A stretch of DNA of 64,000 nt from DASWJZ01 sp963846475 (GTDB lineage Bacteria; Pseudomonadota; Alphaproteobacteria; Rhizobiales; Afifellaceae), in assembly GCA_963846475.1 (NCBI GenBank), contig CAWJVZ010000004.1, forward strand, positions 1,240,001 to 1,304,000, in the 5' to 3' direction. The notes below the pieces were generated by a model that was given only the letters and a program-made list of their open reading frames with translations, searched no databases and was not told the DNA's origin. Positions 8,214 to 17,310 of this stretch are shown piece after piece. The translations under genes were made by a program, and so were the position numbers. Position 1 is the first letter of the stretch, and every line of letters starts with the position of its first letter.

Positions 8214-9587
8214 GTGAGCGGCGCCGGCGGACTGGACTGGCCTGAACGGGAGCCTGCGGCCGACGAAGCGGAAAATGTGGAAAAGGCCCGCCCAAAACCG
8301 CCGGCGGCCGACGACCCGGAACTCCGCGACAAGGGCCCCGGCGCGCTTCCACCTGCGGACGGCCTTTCTCCGAATGCCGAAGAGGCGGCGACGGAAGCCC
8401 CTCCCCCTCCGCCCGACGAGCTCCCTTGCGAGCCGGCGTTCCTGCCCCGCGACGCTGTCCCGGCCATCGACGCCGCTCCCCCCGTGCCGCCGGTCGTCGA
8501 TGTGCGCGACCTCGACTGGCGAAGAAATTCGCGACGCGGTCGATCCGCCCGCGATCCGCGCCCGCATGCGCGGCATCGTGGAGCGGATGGAAACGCTTGC
8601 TCGATCGAGCCGGCGGGCCGGGCATGCTGTTCGACGCCGACCGCCAGGATGCCGCCGACCAGGCGATCCGGGTGTCCGCTTGGTGCCAGCATGCCCCCTG
8701 TGGATCGTCGGCGACCTGCATGGCGACCTCCTGGCGCTTGAGGCGGCCCTGGCGCTGATCGGTCACGCCGATCCGCCCGTCGCGGAAAACCCGCGCGATC
8801 GTCTTCCTCGGCGATCTCTTCGACGACGAAGGCTTCGGGCTCGAGGTCCTCCTCCGCGTCTTCGAGCTGATCGCCGAAGCGCCGGAACACGTCTGCCTCA
8901 TCGCCGGCAATCACGACGAGGCGCTGTCCTATGACGGCGTACGCTTCGCTTCGAGCGTCGACGCCGTCGGACTTCGCCGACTTCCTCAACGCCAATCTCG
9001 CGCATGAATGGATCGAGCGGGCCGGCAAGCTGGCGGTGCGCCTGTTCGCCAAAGCCCCGCGGGCGCTCTTCTTCCCCGACGGGCTCTGGTGGCGCATGGC
9101 GGCTTCCCGCTGGCCGATCTGCACCCGATGCTCGCCGAGACCGGCAACTGGAACGATCCCGCCTGCCTCGCCGGATTTCGTCTGGACCCGCGCCCACCCG
9201 AAGGCGCGCAAGAAGCTCCCCAACCGCTATTCGCGCGGCAGCCAGTTCGGCCACGAGGATTTTGCCGCCTTCTGCGCGCTGAGCCGCCGGCCTCGGCCGG
9301 CCCGTCACCCACATGGTGCGCGGCCACGATCACGTCGAGGATCGCTATGCCCTCTATCCCGCCTATCGCGCCCATCCCGTGCTGACCATCGTCGCGCTGT
9401 CGCGCCGCCTCGAGCCGCGAGCGTTTCGGCCCCTACGAGCGCGTCCCGACCGTGGCGCGCTTCGTCGAGGGCGCCGTTCCGCAGGTTTATCCGGCTGCAC
9501 ATCCCGCCGGAGATGGTCCGCGACGTCTATCCCGAGCCCGAGCTTGCGGACGGCGCCGCCGCCGAGCCTGAGGAGACGGAGGAATGA
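8214..9587 (+). pseudogene. PPP-type (calcineurin-like) protein phosphatase (frame broken at many points)
   Basis: The start is the GTG at 8214, one base after the kinase stop. About 100 residues of acidic, Pro-rich linker precede the catalytic domain. The full metallophosphatase motif set can be read in order across frames: GDLHGD at 8710, GDLFDD at about 8800, GNHDE at about 8905, HGG at about 9093 and RGHDH at about 9318. These bind two metal ions and hydrolyse phosphoserine or phosphothreonine. At least nine single-base breaks, mostly insertions, interrupt it, for example near 8532, 8600, 8790, 8965, 9090, 9175, 9290, 9415 and 9478. The role inferred from context is reversal of the adjacent kinase. 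The next gene overlaps its stop by four bases. Confidence 0.7.
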
Positions 9588-10219
9588 GCGCCGTCGTGCT
9601 GCGCTGCCCGCATTGCGGGACGACGAGGGGCGCCCCCGGCGAGTGCGACGCCTGCCACGAGGCGGAGGTCCGCTACTATTGCACCAACCACGCTCCCGGC
9701 CGGTGGCTGGATGCGCCGGCCTGCCCGGCATGCGGCGCGCGCTTCGGCGATCCGCCGAAATCTCCCGCGCGGCCGCGGCCGCCGGCCCCGCCGACCCCGC
9801 GGGTGCCTGCCCGGCCGGCCGCCCCGCGCCCCGCCTCGCCGCGAACGCCTCCGCCCCCGGGCATTGCGCCGGAGCCGGCGCGCCCGGCGCCGGGGCGGTT
9901 CGGCACCTTCAAGAGCCCGTGGGTGGTCCGGCGGCGGCCGCTTCCCCGCCATGAAGAGCTCGACCCGCCCGACGACCCGCGCGACGAATGGCGCCGCGAC
10001 CGCGGCCGGCCGGTGGTGACCATGTCCGACCTCCTCAAGGCCGCGGCGCGGGCCCGCCGGACCCGCTACGGCGCCCCGCCGCTCGGTCCGCCGGCCGGCG
10101 CGGCCCTGGGCGGCTGCCTCAGGGCGGCGTTCGTCATCGCGCTCTTCCTGCTAGTCGTTTTCCTGTCGCTGACTTTTCTGGTGGGCGGCTGGTTCCTCGA
10201 GGTGATGGGCGGGTTCTGA
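9584..10219 (+). CDS. Zinc-ribbon protein with C-terminal membrane anchor
   Basis: A 211-residue protein overlapping the phosphatase stop by ATGA, so translation is coupled. The N-terminus has CPHCG and CDAC, then a third Cys and CPACG near residue 46: two knuckles of a zinc ribbon pair. A long Pro/Ala/Arg-rich linker follows. The C-terminus has a single hydrophobic segment (FVIALFLLVVFLSLTFLVGG) ending the protein, so it is predicted to anchor the complex at the inner membrane with the ribbon in the cytoplasm. I infer that it is the membrane scaffold of the vWA, kinase and phosphatase set. No frameshift is needed here, in contrast to the three genes before it. Confidence 0.75.
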   Translation: MSAVVLRCPHCGTTRGAPGECDACHEAEVRYYCTNHAPGRWLDAPACPACGARFGDPPKSPARPRPPAPPTPRVPARPAAPRPASPRTPPPPGIAPEPARPAPGRFGTFKSPWVVRRRPLPRHEELDPPDDPRDEWRRDRGRPVVTMSDLLKAAARARRTRYGAPPLGPPAGAALGGCLRAAFVIALFLLVVFLSLTFLVGGWFLEVMGGF

Positions 10220-10431
10220 TCTCGCGGGCGCCGGGTGATGTCCCGTTCTCGGCATGCGAAGAGAAACACAATCCCCGATGGCTCGAAATTGTTCAGAAAT
10301 ACCCCTTTGAACCCTTCTTTCTGGAGCCGGCCCGATCGACTTTCCACGTCCGTGCCTGTGCTTCCACCCGAGCACGACCCGTGCTAATCTCGCGTGACTA
10401 GGGCGGATCGGAGTTGCAGCGGGGAATGTAG

Positions 10432-12436
10432 ATGCGCATCCTTCTTTTCTTCAAATTCGGTCTATTGATCGCCGTCTCCGCTTCAAGCGTTTTGGAAGAT
10501 GCGGCTGCCTATCCTCAATCCTGGAGCGAGCCGATCACAGTAAGTGGGTTCACCGTGCCTGTGCAGGGCGTGGGCTCCGCTATCGCCCATCTTGATCAGG
10601 GCACCACGCCGGACATCATTCTGATGGCCTATTCGACGCCTTCAGGTACCGACGGCCACTTTGTCTACCGCGTCGGCTGGAATATGCAAAGTGACGGCAG
10701 GACTACCGACTGGAGTGCTCCAATCACGGTTGACGGTGTAGGAGCAACCGCTCATGGCACCGGCTTAGCGCTTACGAACCTCGACACCAACAGTCGGCCA
10801 GAACTGATTCTGATGGCATACGTTCCCGGCTCTGATAACGCATACAAGTATAAAATCGGCTGGAATGTAACGGAGAACGGCACGGCTTCTGTATGGGGTG
10901 ACACGTTAAGCATACCTGGTGTGGGCGAGAATGCGCACGGAGGCGGAATTTCATTCGCTAATTTTGACACAGATTCACGGCCCGAAGCAGTTCTATTGGC
11001 GTATGCTGACCTCGCGGCTGGGGAGGATGCATTCCACTATCGCATAGCATGGAACCTGAACGACCAAGGTATCCATAGTCGCCTCGGCGATTGGCAACAA
11101 ATTGCAGGGTTTGGGACGAGCGCCGGCGGCGCGGACCTCATGATTGCAGAACTCAACGGAAATCCCAGGCCGGACTTGCTCGCAGCTGCGCACGAGAACG
11201 GCAGCTTTTTTTACCGAGTGACATACGACTTTGACGAGAAGGGTGCGCCAACGCACTGGGATACGGTGAGGCGAGCGCCCGGTTCGGCAGGTGATGTAGA
11301 AGGCGTGGGCGTGGCGCACGGCCCTGTCGATGGCGCTCCCAATGAGGAGATAGTTTTTGTTAACTATACAAATTCGGAGCAGGGAGAGGGCGCATTCTCC
11401 TACCGCGTGGGCTTCAACTGGGATGAGAATGTGCCATCACGAGTGAGAATGGTCCACGAACCAATCCATCCGAGTAAAGACGACCAGGTCAATGTTCGCG
11501 TGTCTGCGGCCGATGCTGATGGGATCGCTAAGATCGACATTTATTTAGAGAACACTGTGGTGCATAGCTGCACAGATTTACTAGACGATGCCGCGTGCAC
11601 CTTTTCGGTGGGCCCGTTCCCGGATAGGGATGGATCCACCGTCCGATACGGAGCGGCTATCTATGATCGGACCGGTGGCAGTGCTTGGACTGGACTGCGG
11701 TCTTTCGCAGTTGGCGACTACGAAGGCGGAGCCATTCCATTGTGGCTGCACGATGAGGCCGCAGATGCAATGAACATAGTCTTCGTACGTGATAGGGACA
11801 GCTATGTTGGAGACCAGTCGCTGCCTGAATTTCTGCGTCACGTCGCACGTATTCTCGACAGATCCTACTTACAGGATGAAATCATATCAAATCACGTTGG
11901 CAGAATAAATTTTTGGTACGTGAGGACGCCTGGTGACGCCGACGGTACTGCTAATGAATGCACGAGGCTGGAGCTGTATCCAGGCTTCGCAACGGATGCT
12001 CCGTTTGCCGACGGGGCTGCGATTGTTCACACGGATGATTTCAGAGATTGCGCGATATCGGGTGGTCCAGTGCGCAGATTTTCGTCGCAGCATATTGAGT
12101 TCAGGACCTTTCTGCATGAGTCGGGACACGCCATGTTTGGCCTTGCCAACATCTATGACGGGGCGAGAAGCTACACTATGCGCCTTCCGTGGCCGAACGT
12201 TTATGAGAAAAAGCGGGACTGCGAGGATGAACTCAGTACACCAAGGATGGTCGGCAGCCGATTGTCGCGCCCTTCATACGAGCGGCGGAGTGCGGTATTA
12301 CGTTCGAGACCACGAGCGTGAAATTATGGGCGGCTGCCGCGACGCGGACTTTCCGCGGTGCCTTGGAACACAATTCAACTTCGATCGGGGCAGTCGACGC
12401 AGGGTCGTCTGGGGCTTTGACGCTCTTGCGGAATGA
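10432..12436 (+). CDS. Secreted repeat protein with C-terminal M64-like metallopeptidase domain (one frameshift)
   Basis: About 667 residues with an N-terminal signal peptide (MRILLFFKFGLLIAVSASSV). Five units of roughly 58-62 residues follow (ITVDGVGATAHGTGLALTNL...), each ending FxYRxGWN, reminiscent of FG-GAP propeller blades. Next come an Ig-like part (DDQVNVRVSAADADGIAKID) and a peptidase domain with HESGHAMFGLANIYD, the HExxH zinc motif with the GLA continuation seen in M64. A shift near 12225-12240 moves the last 65 residues (HQGWSAADCRALHTSGGVRY...) to another frame. Codon use is much less GC-rich than in neighbouring genes, a sign of transfer. The domain order is the reverse of the gene at 3-1409. 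Extracellular proteolysis is inferred. Confidence 0.75.
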
Positions 12437-12467
12437 TTAAAACGATCGCAGCCGAGGAGGATTCCAC

Positions 12468-13079
12468 GTGAGGGTGAGCATCATAGTTGCTTCGTTAGGC
12501 CTCGTGGGATTCCCATGGGGTGCAAGTTTAGCTCAGATGGGGCCCGTACCTCAAACAATAGATATACCTGAGGTAGGCGAGGGAGAGGTGGCGCTATCAC
12601 AGCCAGAGCAGGCGGGAGGAAGGCAGCTTATAACCTTAGGTGGTGTGATAGAGAACGGAGAGATCAAGGTTGACCAGATGGATGTCTCCCTTGGCACTCC
12701 GCCTAAGTATGCCGAGCAACCACAAGAGGTGAACGTGAAAGTGATTGATGAACAGGGAAATACCCTTTATGAATTGGATGTTGCAGATCCTAGGATACTT
12801 GAAACGGTCGAGGGACCGCCCGAAACGTTTTTGCAAGAGAGCGCTCACTTCCAGCTGATTCTGCCTTATGTGCCGGGCGCGACGGCAGTTGAGATTGGTC
12901 CAGGCGAAGATTATCAAAAGGTGCTTTCCGTGGAGGCCCAGAACTTGGAAGCTTCCGGTGAAACTGAGGTTTTGCTTGAATCAATTCGGGTAGATCTGCG
13001 GGATGCGTATCGTGTTTTCTGCATTAAGCAGGCCGGTGATGAGGCTTGCCGCGAGTCGTTCGGGCTACGAAATGAGTAA
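12468..13079 (+). CDS. Secreted uncharacterised companion of the peptidase
   Basis: A 203-residue protein. The GTG start at 12468 is fixed by GAGGAGG seven bases upstream, 31 bp after the peptidase stop. It has a signal peptide ending near SLAQMG. The mature part is beta-rich, with IDEQGNTLYELDVADPRILE and SAHFQLILPYVPGATAVEI. A Cys pair near the C-terminus (FCIKQAGDEAC) may form a disulfide. Low GC like its neighbour. The layout parallels the 1423-2406 protein after the other peptidase gene, so both may be the same kind of accessory domain. Function not known. Confidence 0.6.
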   Translation: MRVSIIVASLGLVGFPWGASLAQMGPVPQTIDIPEVGEGEVALSQPEQAGGRQLITLGGVIENGEIKVDQMDVSLGTPPKYAEQPQEVNVKVIDEQGNTLYELDVADPRILETVEGPPETFLQESAHFQLILPYVPGATAVEIGPGEDYQKVLSVEAQNLEASGETEVLLESIRVDLRDAYRVFCIKQAGDEACRESFGLRNE

Positions 13080-13487
13080 GTGTCACGAGATTTGATCCAA
13101 AACGGAAGGGAACAGCCGCGCGTCGGAGCAGATCGCACCGGTGTTCGGCACGGCGACTGAACTGGTCCATCATCGATCAAATGGCTCGGCCTGAGGCGGG
13201 AGCCGTGTGCAAGCAGATTAGGCGGTCGCGTGATCGAAAACCGCGTCTAAGGTTCGAGACCTCAATGCCTTGCGCCCGATTGAGCCTCTGCGAGAGTCCG
13301 CATTGCTTCAATCGGTCTGTTCTGGCCCGTCCTTGACATGCCGCTCACCGGGAACTCCGGAACGCCGGTTCGCTGTTGAAGGCGCGTCCGCTGGCGCCTT
13401 TCCCCTACTCGTAAAGCCACGCTCAACGGCAGCGGCGCGGCACCACCCTGCCGGCAACCAAAATCCCGCCGAGCCGATTGACGACGA
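13080..13487. other. Non-coding interval, one hairpin noted
   Basis: No gene is supported. A stem CCGATTGA (13276-13283) / TCAATCGG (13308-13315) encloses a shorter CTC/GAG hairpin. A TTGACA hexamer lies at about 13334 without a convincing -10. The MFS gene follows. Confidence 0.4.
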
Positions 13488-14732
13488 ATGTCCCCGCCTC
13501 CACCCGCTCTCCCCGCCGCCGCCGCGGCCGCCCCGACGGCCCCCGCCGCTCCGCCCCGGCGCCCGCCGATCGTGGCGCTCATCGCCGTCTCGGCGCTCAG
13601 CCCCTTCGCCATCAATTCCGTCGTCCCCTCTATGCCGGCGATCGAGCACGCCTTCGCCGCCAGCTACGGCCGCGTCCAGCTCATCCTCTCGCTGTTCTTG
13701 GCGGCAATCGCCGTCTCGCAAATCTTCATCGGCCCGCTCTCCGACCGCTTCGGGCGGCGGCCGGTGCTGCTTGCCGGCCTCGGCATCTTCGTCTTGGCAA
13801 CCCTCGCCTGCCCCTTCGCCCCGACGATCGAGGCGCTGATCGGCATGCGCATCGTCCAGGGCGCGACCGGCTGCGTCGGCATCGTGCTGAGCCGCGCCAT
13901 CGTCCGCGACCTCTTCGACCGCGGCCAGGCGGCGAGCATGCTCGGCTACGTCACCATGGGCCTCGCCATGGCGCCCATGGTGGCGCCGGCGATCGGCGGC
14001 CTGCTCCAGGAGCTCTTCGACTGGACGGCGATTTTTTGGTTCATGGCCGCCCTCGGCGCCGCCTGCCTCGCCGTCACCTGGCGCTTCATCTCCGAAACCA
14101 ACCTCCGGCGCACCTCCAGGCTGAGTTTTGGCAGCATGTTCGCCGATTTTGCCCGGCTCCTGCGCGACTCCGACTTCTTGCTGTTCACCGCCAGCAGCAG
14201 CCTCAGCACGGGCGTGTTCTTCGCCTTCCTGGGCGGCGCCCCCTACGTGGCCGAGCGGATTCTAGGGCTCGCCCCCTCCGTCTACGGTTTCTGGTTCGGC
14301 ATCATTGCTGTCGGTTACGCCATCGGCAATTTTCTGTCCGGCCGCTACACCGAGCGTTTCGGCGTCGCCCGCATGATTCTTGCCGGATCGGCCCTGGCGC
14401 TGATCGCCGCGTCGCTGCCGGCCATCCTGTTCCTGTTCGGCATCCTCGGCCCCGCGACGCTGTTCTTTCCCATGGCGCTCGCCGGAATCGCCAACGGGCT
14501 TAGCCTGCCGAGCGCCATCTCGGGCGCCGTCAGCGTGCGGCCGGAGATCGCCGGGGCGGCATCGGGCCTCTCCGGCGCGTCGCAGATCGGCACGGGCGCC
14601 ATCCTGTCGGCGATCGGCGGCATGCTCCTGGCGGGCGGCGCCTCCCCCATGCCGATGTTTTGGCTGATGATCGCCGCCGCCGGCCTCGCCCTCCTCGTCG
14701 CCTTCGCCATCGCCGCCCGCCACTGGCGGTGA
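13488..14732 (+). CDS. Bcr/CflA-type MFS drug exporter
   Basis: A 414-residue major facilitator with about 12 membrane segments, starting after a Pro/Ala-rich 26-residue N-terminal arm. The signatures are ALSPFAINSVVPSMPAIE at the first helix, and the family motif GPLSDRFGRRPVLLAG between helices 2 and 3 with RIVQGATGCVGIVLSRAIVR in helix 4, all typical of the Bcr/CflA branch of drug:proton antiporters. It is expected in the inner membrane, exporting a small hydrophobic compound; the substrate cannot be told. It stands alone, and the downstream hairpin repeat probably ends transcription. Confidence 0.88.
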   Translation: MSPPPPALPAAAAAAPTAPAAPPRRPPIVALIAVSALSPFAINSVVPSMPAIEHAFAASYGRVQLILSLFLAAIAVSQIFIGPLSDRFGRRPVLLAGLGIFVLATLACPFAPTIEALIGMRIVQGATGCVGIVLSRAIVRDLFDRGQAASMLGYVTMGLAMAPMVAPAIGGLLQELFDWTAIFWFMAALGAACLAVTWRFISETNLRRTSRLSFGSMFADFARLLRDSDFLLFTASSSLSTGVFFAFLGGAPYVAERILGLAPSVYGFWFGIIAVGYAIGNFLSGRYTERFGVARMILAGSALALIAASLPAILFLFGILGPATLFFPMALAGIANGLSLPSAISGAVSVRPEIAGAASGLSGASQIGTGAILSAIGGMLLAGGASPMPMFWLMIAAAGLALLVAFAIAARHWR

Positions 14733-14744
14733 GCCCCGTGCCCC

Positions 14745-14830
14745 GTAGCCCGGATGGAGCGAAGCGCAATCCGGGATTCCTTTGCCACGGCACCCACCCC
14801 GGATTTCGCTGACGCTCCATCCGGATTACG
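14745..14830. repeat. REP-like palindromic intergenic repeat
   Basis: Two near-complementary arms, CCCGGATGGAGCGAAGCGCA at 14749 onward and GGATTTCGCTGACGCTCCAT at 14800-14819, separated by a short A/C-rich loop. The phrase GTAGCCCGGATGGAGC followed by ATCCGGG is a well-known dispersed hairpin in proteobacterial genomes. It sits between convergent genes, where it may act as a bidirectional terminator. Confidence 0.75.
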
Positions 14831-14839
14831 TCACCTACG

Positions 14840-15046
14840 TCAACCCAGATCGATCTCGCCCTCCACGACGTGGTGGAGGTCGGTGCCCTCGGCGGTGACC
14901 ACCGCCCGCAGCGTCAGCTTGCCCCTGCCGCGGAGGCCGTTCCGCTCCACCGCCTCCTCGACCGCCCGCTGCGAGGTCACCCCCACCTGCTTCAAAAATT
15001 TTCGCAGCGAGATGTTGAAGGGATCGGCATCCATGTTCTCGGTCAT
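14840..15046 (-). CDS. DUF6494 family protein
   Basis: A 68-residue protein. The start at 15046 was preferred over 15067 because GGGGAG lies seven bases upstream. It matches the short DUF6494 pattern FNISLRKFLKQVGVTSQRAV then an acidic C-terminal strand (HHVVEGEIDLG). The family is usually found beside mrp, as here; the mrp stop is 17 bp upstream. Function is not known. Confidence 0.75.
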   Translation of the reverse strand: MTENMDADPFNISLRKFLKQVGVTSQRAVEEAVERNGLRGRGKLTLRAVVTAEGTDLHHVVEGEIDLG

Positions 15047-15063
15047 GTCAGTCTCCCCAAAAT

Positions 15064-16221
15064 TCATTCCTCGATGACGATGGAGGGCGGCTTATGGGCG
15101 GCGCTGGCCCGCTCCGCCTGCACCCCGGCCCAGGTCCGCGCCGCGATTTCGCGAAAAATGCGGGCGTGCTCGCCGTCCGGCTCGGAGACCACGACCGGCG
15201 TCCCGGCGTCGGAATGGGCGCGGATCGAGGCGTGCAGCGGCACCGCGCCGAGGAATTTGACGCCGATCCGCGCCGCCTCGCGCTCGGCTCCGCCATGCCC
15301 GAAGATGTCGGTGCGCTCGCCGCAATGCGGGCACAGGAAATAGCTCATGTTCTCGACGATGCCGAGCACCGGCACGTCGACGCGGCGGAACATGTTAAGG
15401 CCCTTGCGGGCGTCGATCAGCGCCAGGTCCTGCGGCGTGGAGACGATGACGGCGCCGGCGAGCGGCACCTGCTGGGCCATGGTGAGCTGCGCGTCGCCGG
15501 TGCCGGGCGGCATGTCGACGACCAGCATGTCGAGCTCGCCCCAGGCGACCTCGCGCAGCATCTGGGTCAGCGCCGACATCACCATCGGGCCGCGCCAGAT
15601 CATCGGCGTCTCCTCCTCGACCAGAAAACCCATCGACATGACCTTTAGGCCGTAGCGCTCCAGCGGCCGGAGCGTCCTGCCGGCGATCGCCTCGGGCCGG
15701 CCGGAGAGGCCGAGGAGCCGCGGCATGGACGGGCCGTAGATGTCGGCGTCGAGCACGCCGATTTTCAGGCCGATCGCCTGCAGGCCGAGGGCGAGGTTGA
15801 CCGCCGTGGTGGACTTGCCGACGCCGCCCTTGCCCGAGGCGACGGCGACGATCGCCGCGACGCCGGGCACGCCCGCCTTCGGCGGCTGCCCGCCTGCGTG
15901 CGTGGCGTGGCCGGGTGCTGCCGGGCGCGCACCGGGCGGCGGCGCCGCGCGTGCGGCCTGCGGCGGTCCGCTTTTCCGCTCCGCGGTGAGCGCCACCATC
16001 GCCTGTTCCACCCCGGGGATGTCCCTGACTGCGCTCTCGGCGGCCTTCCGCAGCGGCTCCAGCTCGCGCGCCCGCTCGGCCGGAACCGTGATGGAAAACA
16101 ATACCTTGCCGTCCGACGCGACGATATCCGACACGAGCCCCAGGCTGACGAGGTCGCCTTGAAGGTCCGGCCCCTTCACGTTGCGGAGCGCCGCCAGCAC
16201 CTGTTCCTTGCTCACCGCCAT
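15064..16221 (-). CDS. mrp: Mrp/ApbC family Fe-S cluster carrier ATPase
   Basis: A cytoplasmic P-loop ATPase that carries Fe-S clusters to apoproteins. The N-terminal 90 residues form a MIP18-like domain (SKEQVLAALRNVKGPDLQGD). A Pro/Ala/Gly linker and the Mrp domain follow, with the deviant Walker A SGKGGVGKST, GVLDADIYGPSMPRLLG, the switch VVDMPPGTGDAQLT and the conserved MSYFLCPHCGE, whose CxxC binds the bridging cluster. I chose the internal ATG at 16221 (MAVSKEQ) as the more usual start; an in-frame ATG at 16242 adds seven residues. Divergent from fdhD. Target enzymes could include the nearby molybdo-flavoenzymes, which carry [2Fe-2S] clusters. Confidence 0.9.
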   Translation of the reverse strand: MAVSKEQVLAALRNVKGPDLQGDLVSLGLVSDIVASDGKVLFSITVPAERARELEPLRKAAESAVRDIPGVEQAMVALTAERKSGPPQAARAAPPPGARPAAPGHATHAGGQPPKAGVPGVAAIVAVASGKGGVGKSTTAVNLALGLQAIGLKIGVLDADIYGPSMPRLLGLSGRPEAIAGRTLRPLERYGLKVMSMGFLVEEETPMIWRGPMVMSALTQMLREVAWGELDMLVVDMPPGTGDAQLTMAQQVPLAGAVIVSTPQDLALIDARKGLNMFRRVDVPVLGIVENMSYFLCPHCGERTDIFGHGGAEREAARIGVKFLGAVPLHASIRAHSDAGTPVVVSEPDGEHARIFREIAARTWAGVQAERASAAHKPPSIVIEE

Positions 16222-16309
16222 CGAGGCATCCGATCCCGTCATGAATTAAGTCGTGACATATGGACTCGCCTGCGCAAGATCAAACCGGGGCCCGAGCCGG
16301 AGGCCCGCC

Positions 16310-17248
16310 ATGAGCCCGCTTAAAGTCCCTGCGGGCGGGAGCCATAGCGCCGGAACAATGGATCCGAAGCCCCCTCTCCTCGCCCCCGACCCCGACGATC
16401 CGCGCCTATCGAGCACCGTTTCGGGCATCGACCAGACCGGCGCGCCCGTCGAAGCGCGCGTTGTAACCGAGCGGCCGCTGACGCTCTATCTGAACGGCCA
16501 GGAGATCGTCACCATGATGACGATCGGCGACCATCCCGACCTCCTGGCGGTTGGATACCTAAAGAACCAGAACATGCTGGAAGCCGACAACCCGGTCATC
16601 GGCATTGATTACGACGACGAGCTCGGTGTGGTGGTGGTGCGCACCGAGCGCGCCACCGACTACGAAGCCAAGCTGAAGAAGAAGGTGCGTACCTCCGGCT
16701 GCGCCCAGGGGACGGTTTTCGGCGACGTCATGGCGGGCTTCGAGGAGATCGCGCTGGCCAAAGACGCCGTGCTGAAGACCAGCTGGCTCTATGCACTCAC
16801 TAAGCGGATCAACACGACGCCGTCGCTCTATCTCGCCGCCGGCGCCATCCACGGCTGCGTGCTCTGCCGGGCCGACCGGCCGCTCGTCTACATGGAGGAT
16901 GTCGGTCGCCACAATGCGGTCGACAAGATCGCCGGCTGGATGGCGCTGAACCAAGTCGCCGCCGCCGACAAGATATTTTACACCACTGGCCGGCTCACCT
17001 CCGAGATGGTGATCAAGACGGTGATGATGGAGATCCCGATCCTCGTGTCCCGATCGGGATTCACCGCGTGGGGCGTCGAGCTCGCCCGCCAATCGGGCCT
17101 GACGCTGATCGGCCGCGCCCGCGGCAAGCGCTTCGTCGCGCTCTCCGGCGCCGAGCGCATCGTCTTCGACGCCGATGCCGGGAGCGCCGAGGAAGAACCC
17201 CCGACACATCGCCGCAAGGGTGCGCAAGAGGCCGAGGCCGCCGAGTAG
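16310..17248 (+). CDS. fdhD: FdhD-like sulfurtransferase
   Basis: FdhD moves sulfur from a desulfurase to the molybdenum cofactor of formate dehydrogenase. The signature EDVGRHNAVDKIAG is present, with TTGRLTSEMVIKT and SRSGFTAWGVELA. The usual CGxCG loop reads TSGCAQGTVFGD here, so its second Cys is absent, while another CVLC pair occurs at IHGCVLCRAD. The reading frame extends to 16253; I prefer ATG 16310, and the ATG at 16358 is also possible. The last 30 residues are charged and probably disordered. It heads a run of moco genes. No formate dehydrogenase is in the window, so it may serve an enzyme elsewhere. Confidence 0.85.
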   Translation: MSPLKVPAGGSHSAGTMDPKPPLLAPDPDDPRLSSTVSGIDQTGAPVEARVVTERPLTLYLNGQEIVTMMTIGDHPDLLAVGYLKNQNMLEADNPVIGIDYDDELGVVVVRTERATDYEAKLKKKVRTSGCAQGTVFGDVMAGFEEIALAKDAVLKTSWLYALTKRINTTPSLYLAAGAIHGCVLCRADRPLVYMEDVGRHNAVDKIAGWMALNQVAAADKIFYTTGRLTSEMVIKTVMMEIPILVSRSGFTAWGVELARQSGLTLIGRARGKRFVALSGAERIVFDADAGSAEEEPPTHRRKGAQEAEAAE

Positions 17249-17310
17249 CCGGAGCCGGAATGCTTTCGCAGAGGGTTCCCGAGCGCTATATTCCGGCCGG
17301 AGAGACCGTC

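Noticed and set aside
6245..9490. Programmed ribosomal frameshifting as explanation for the broken frames
   Set aside because: There are too many breaks, no consistent slippery heptamer or downstream structure, and the same pattern occurs in unrelated genes.
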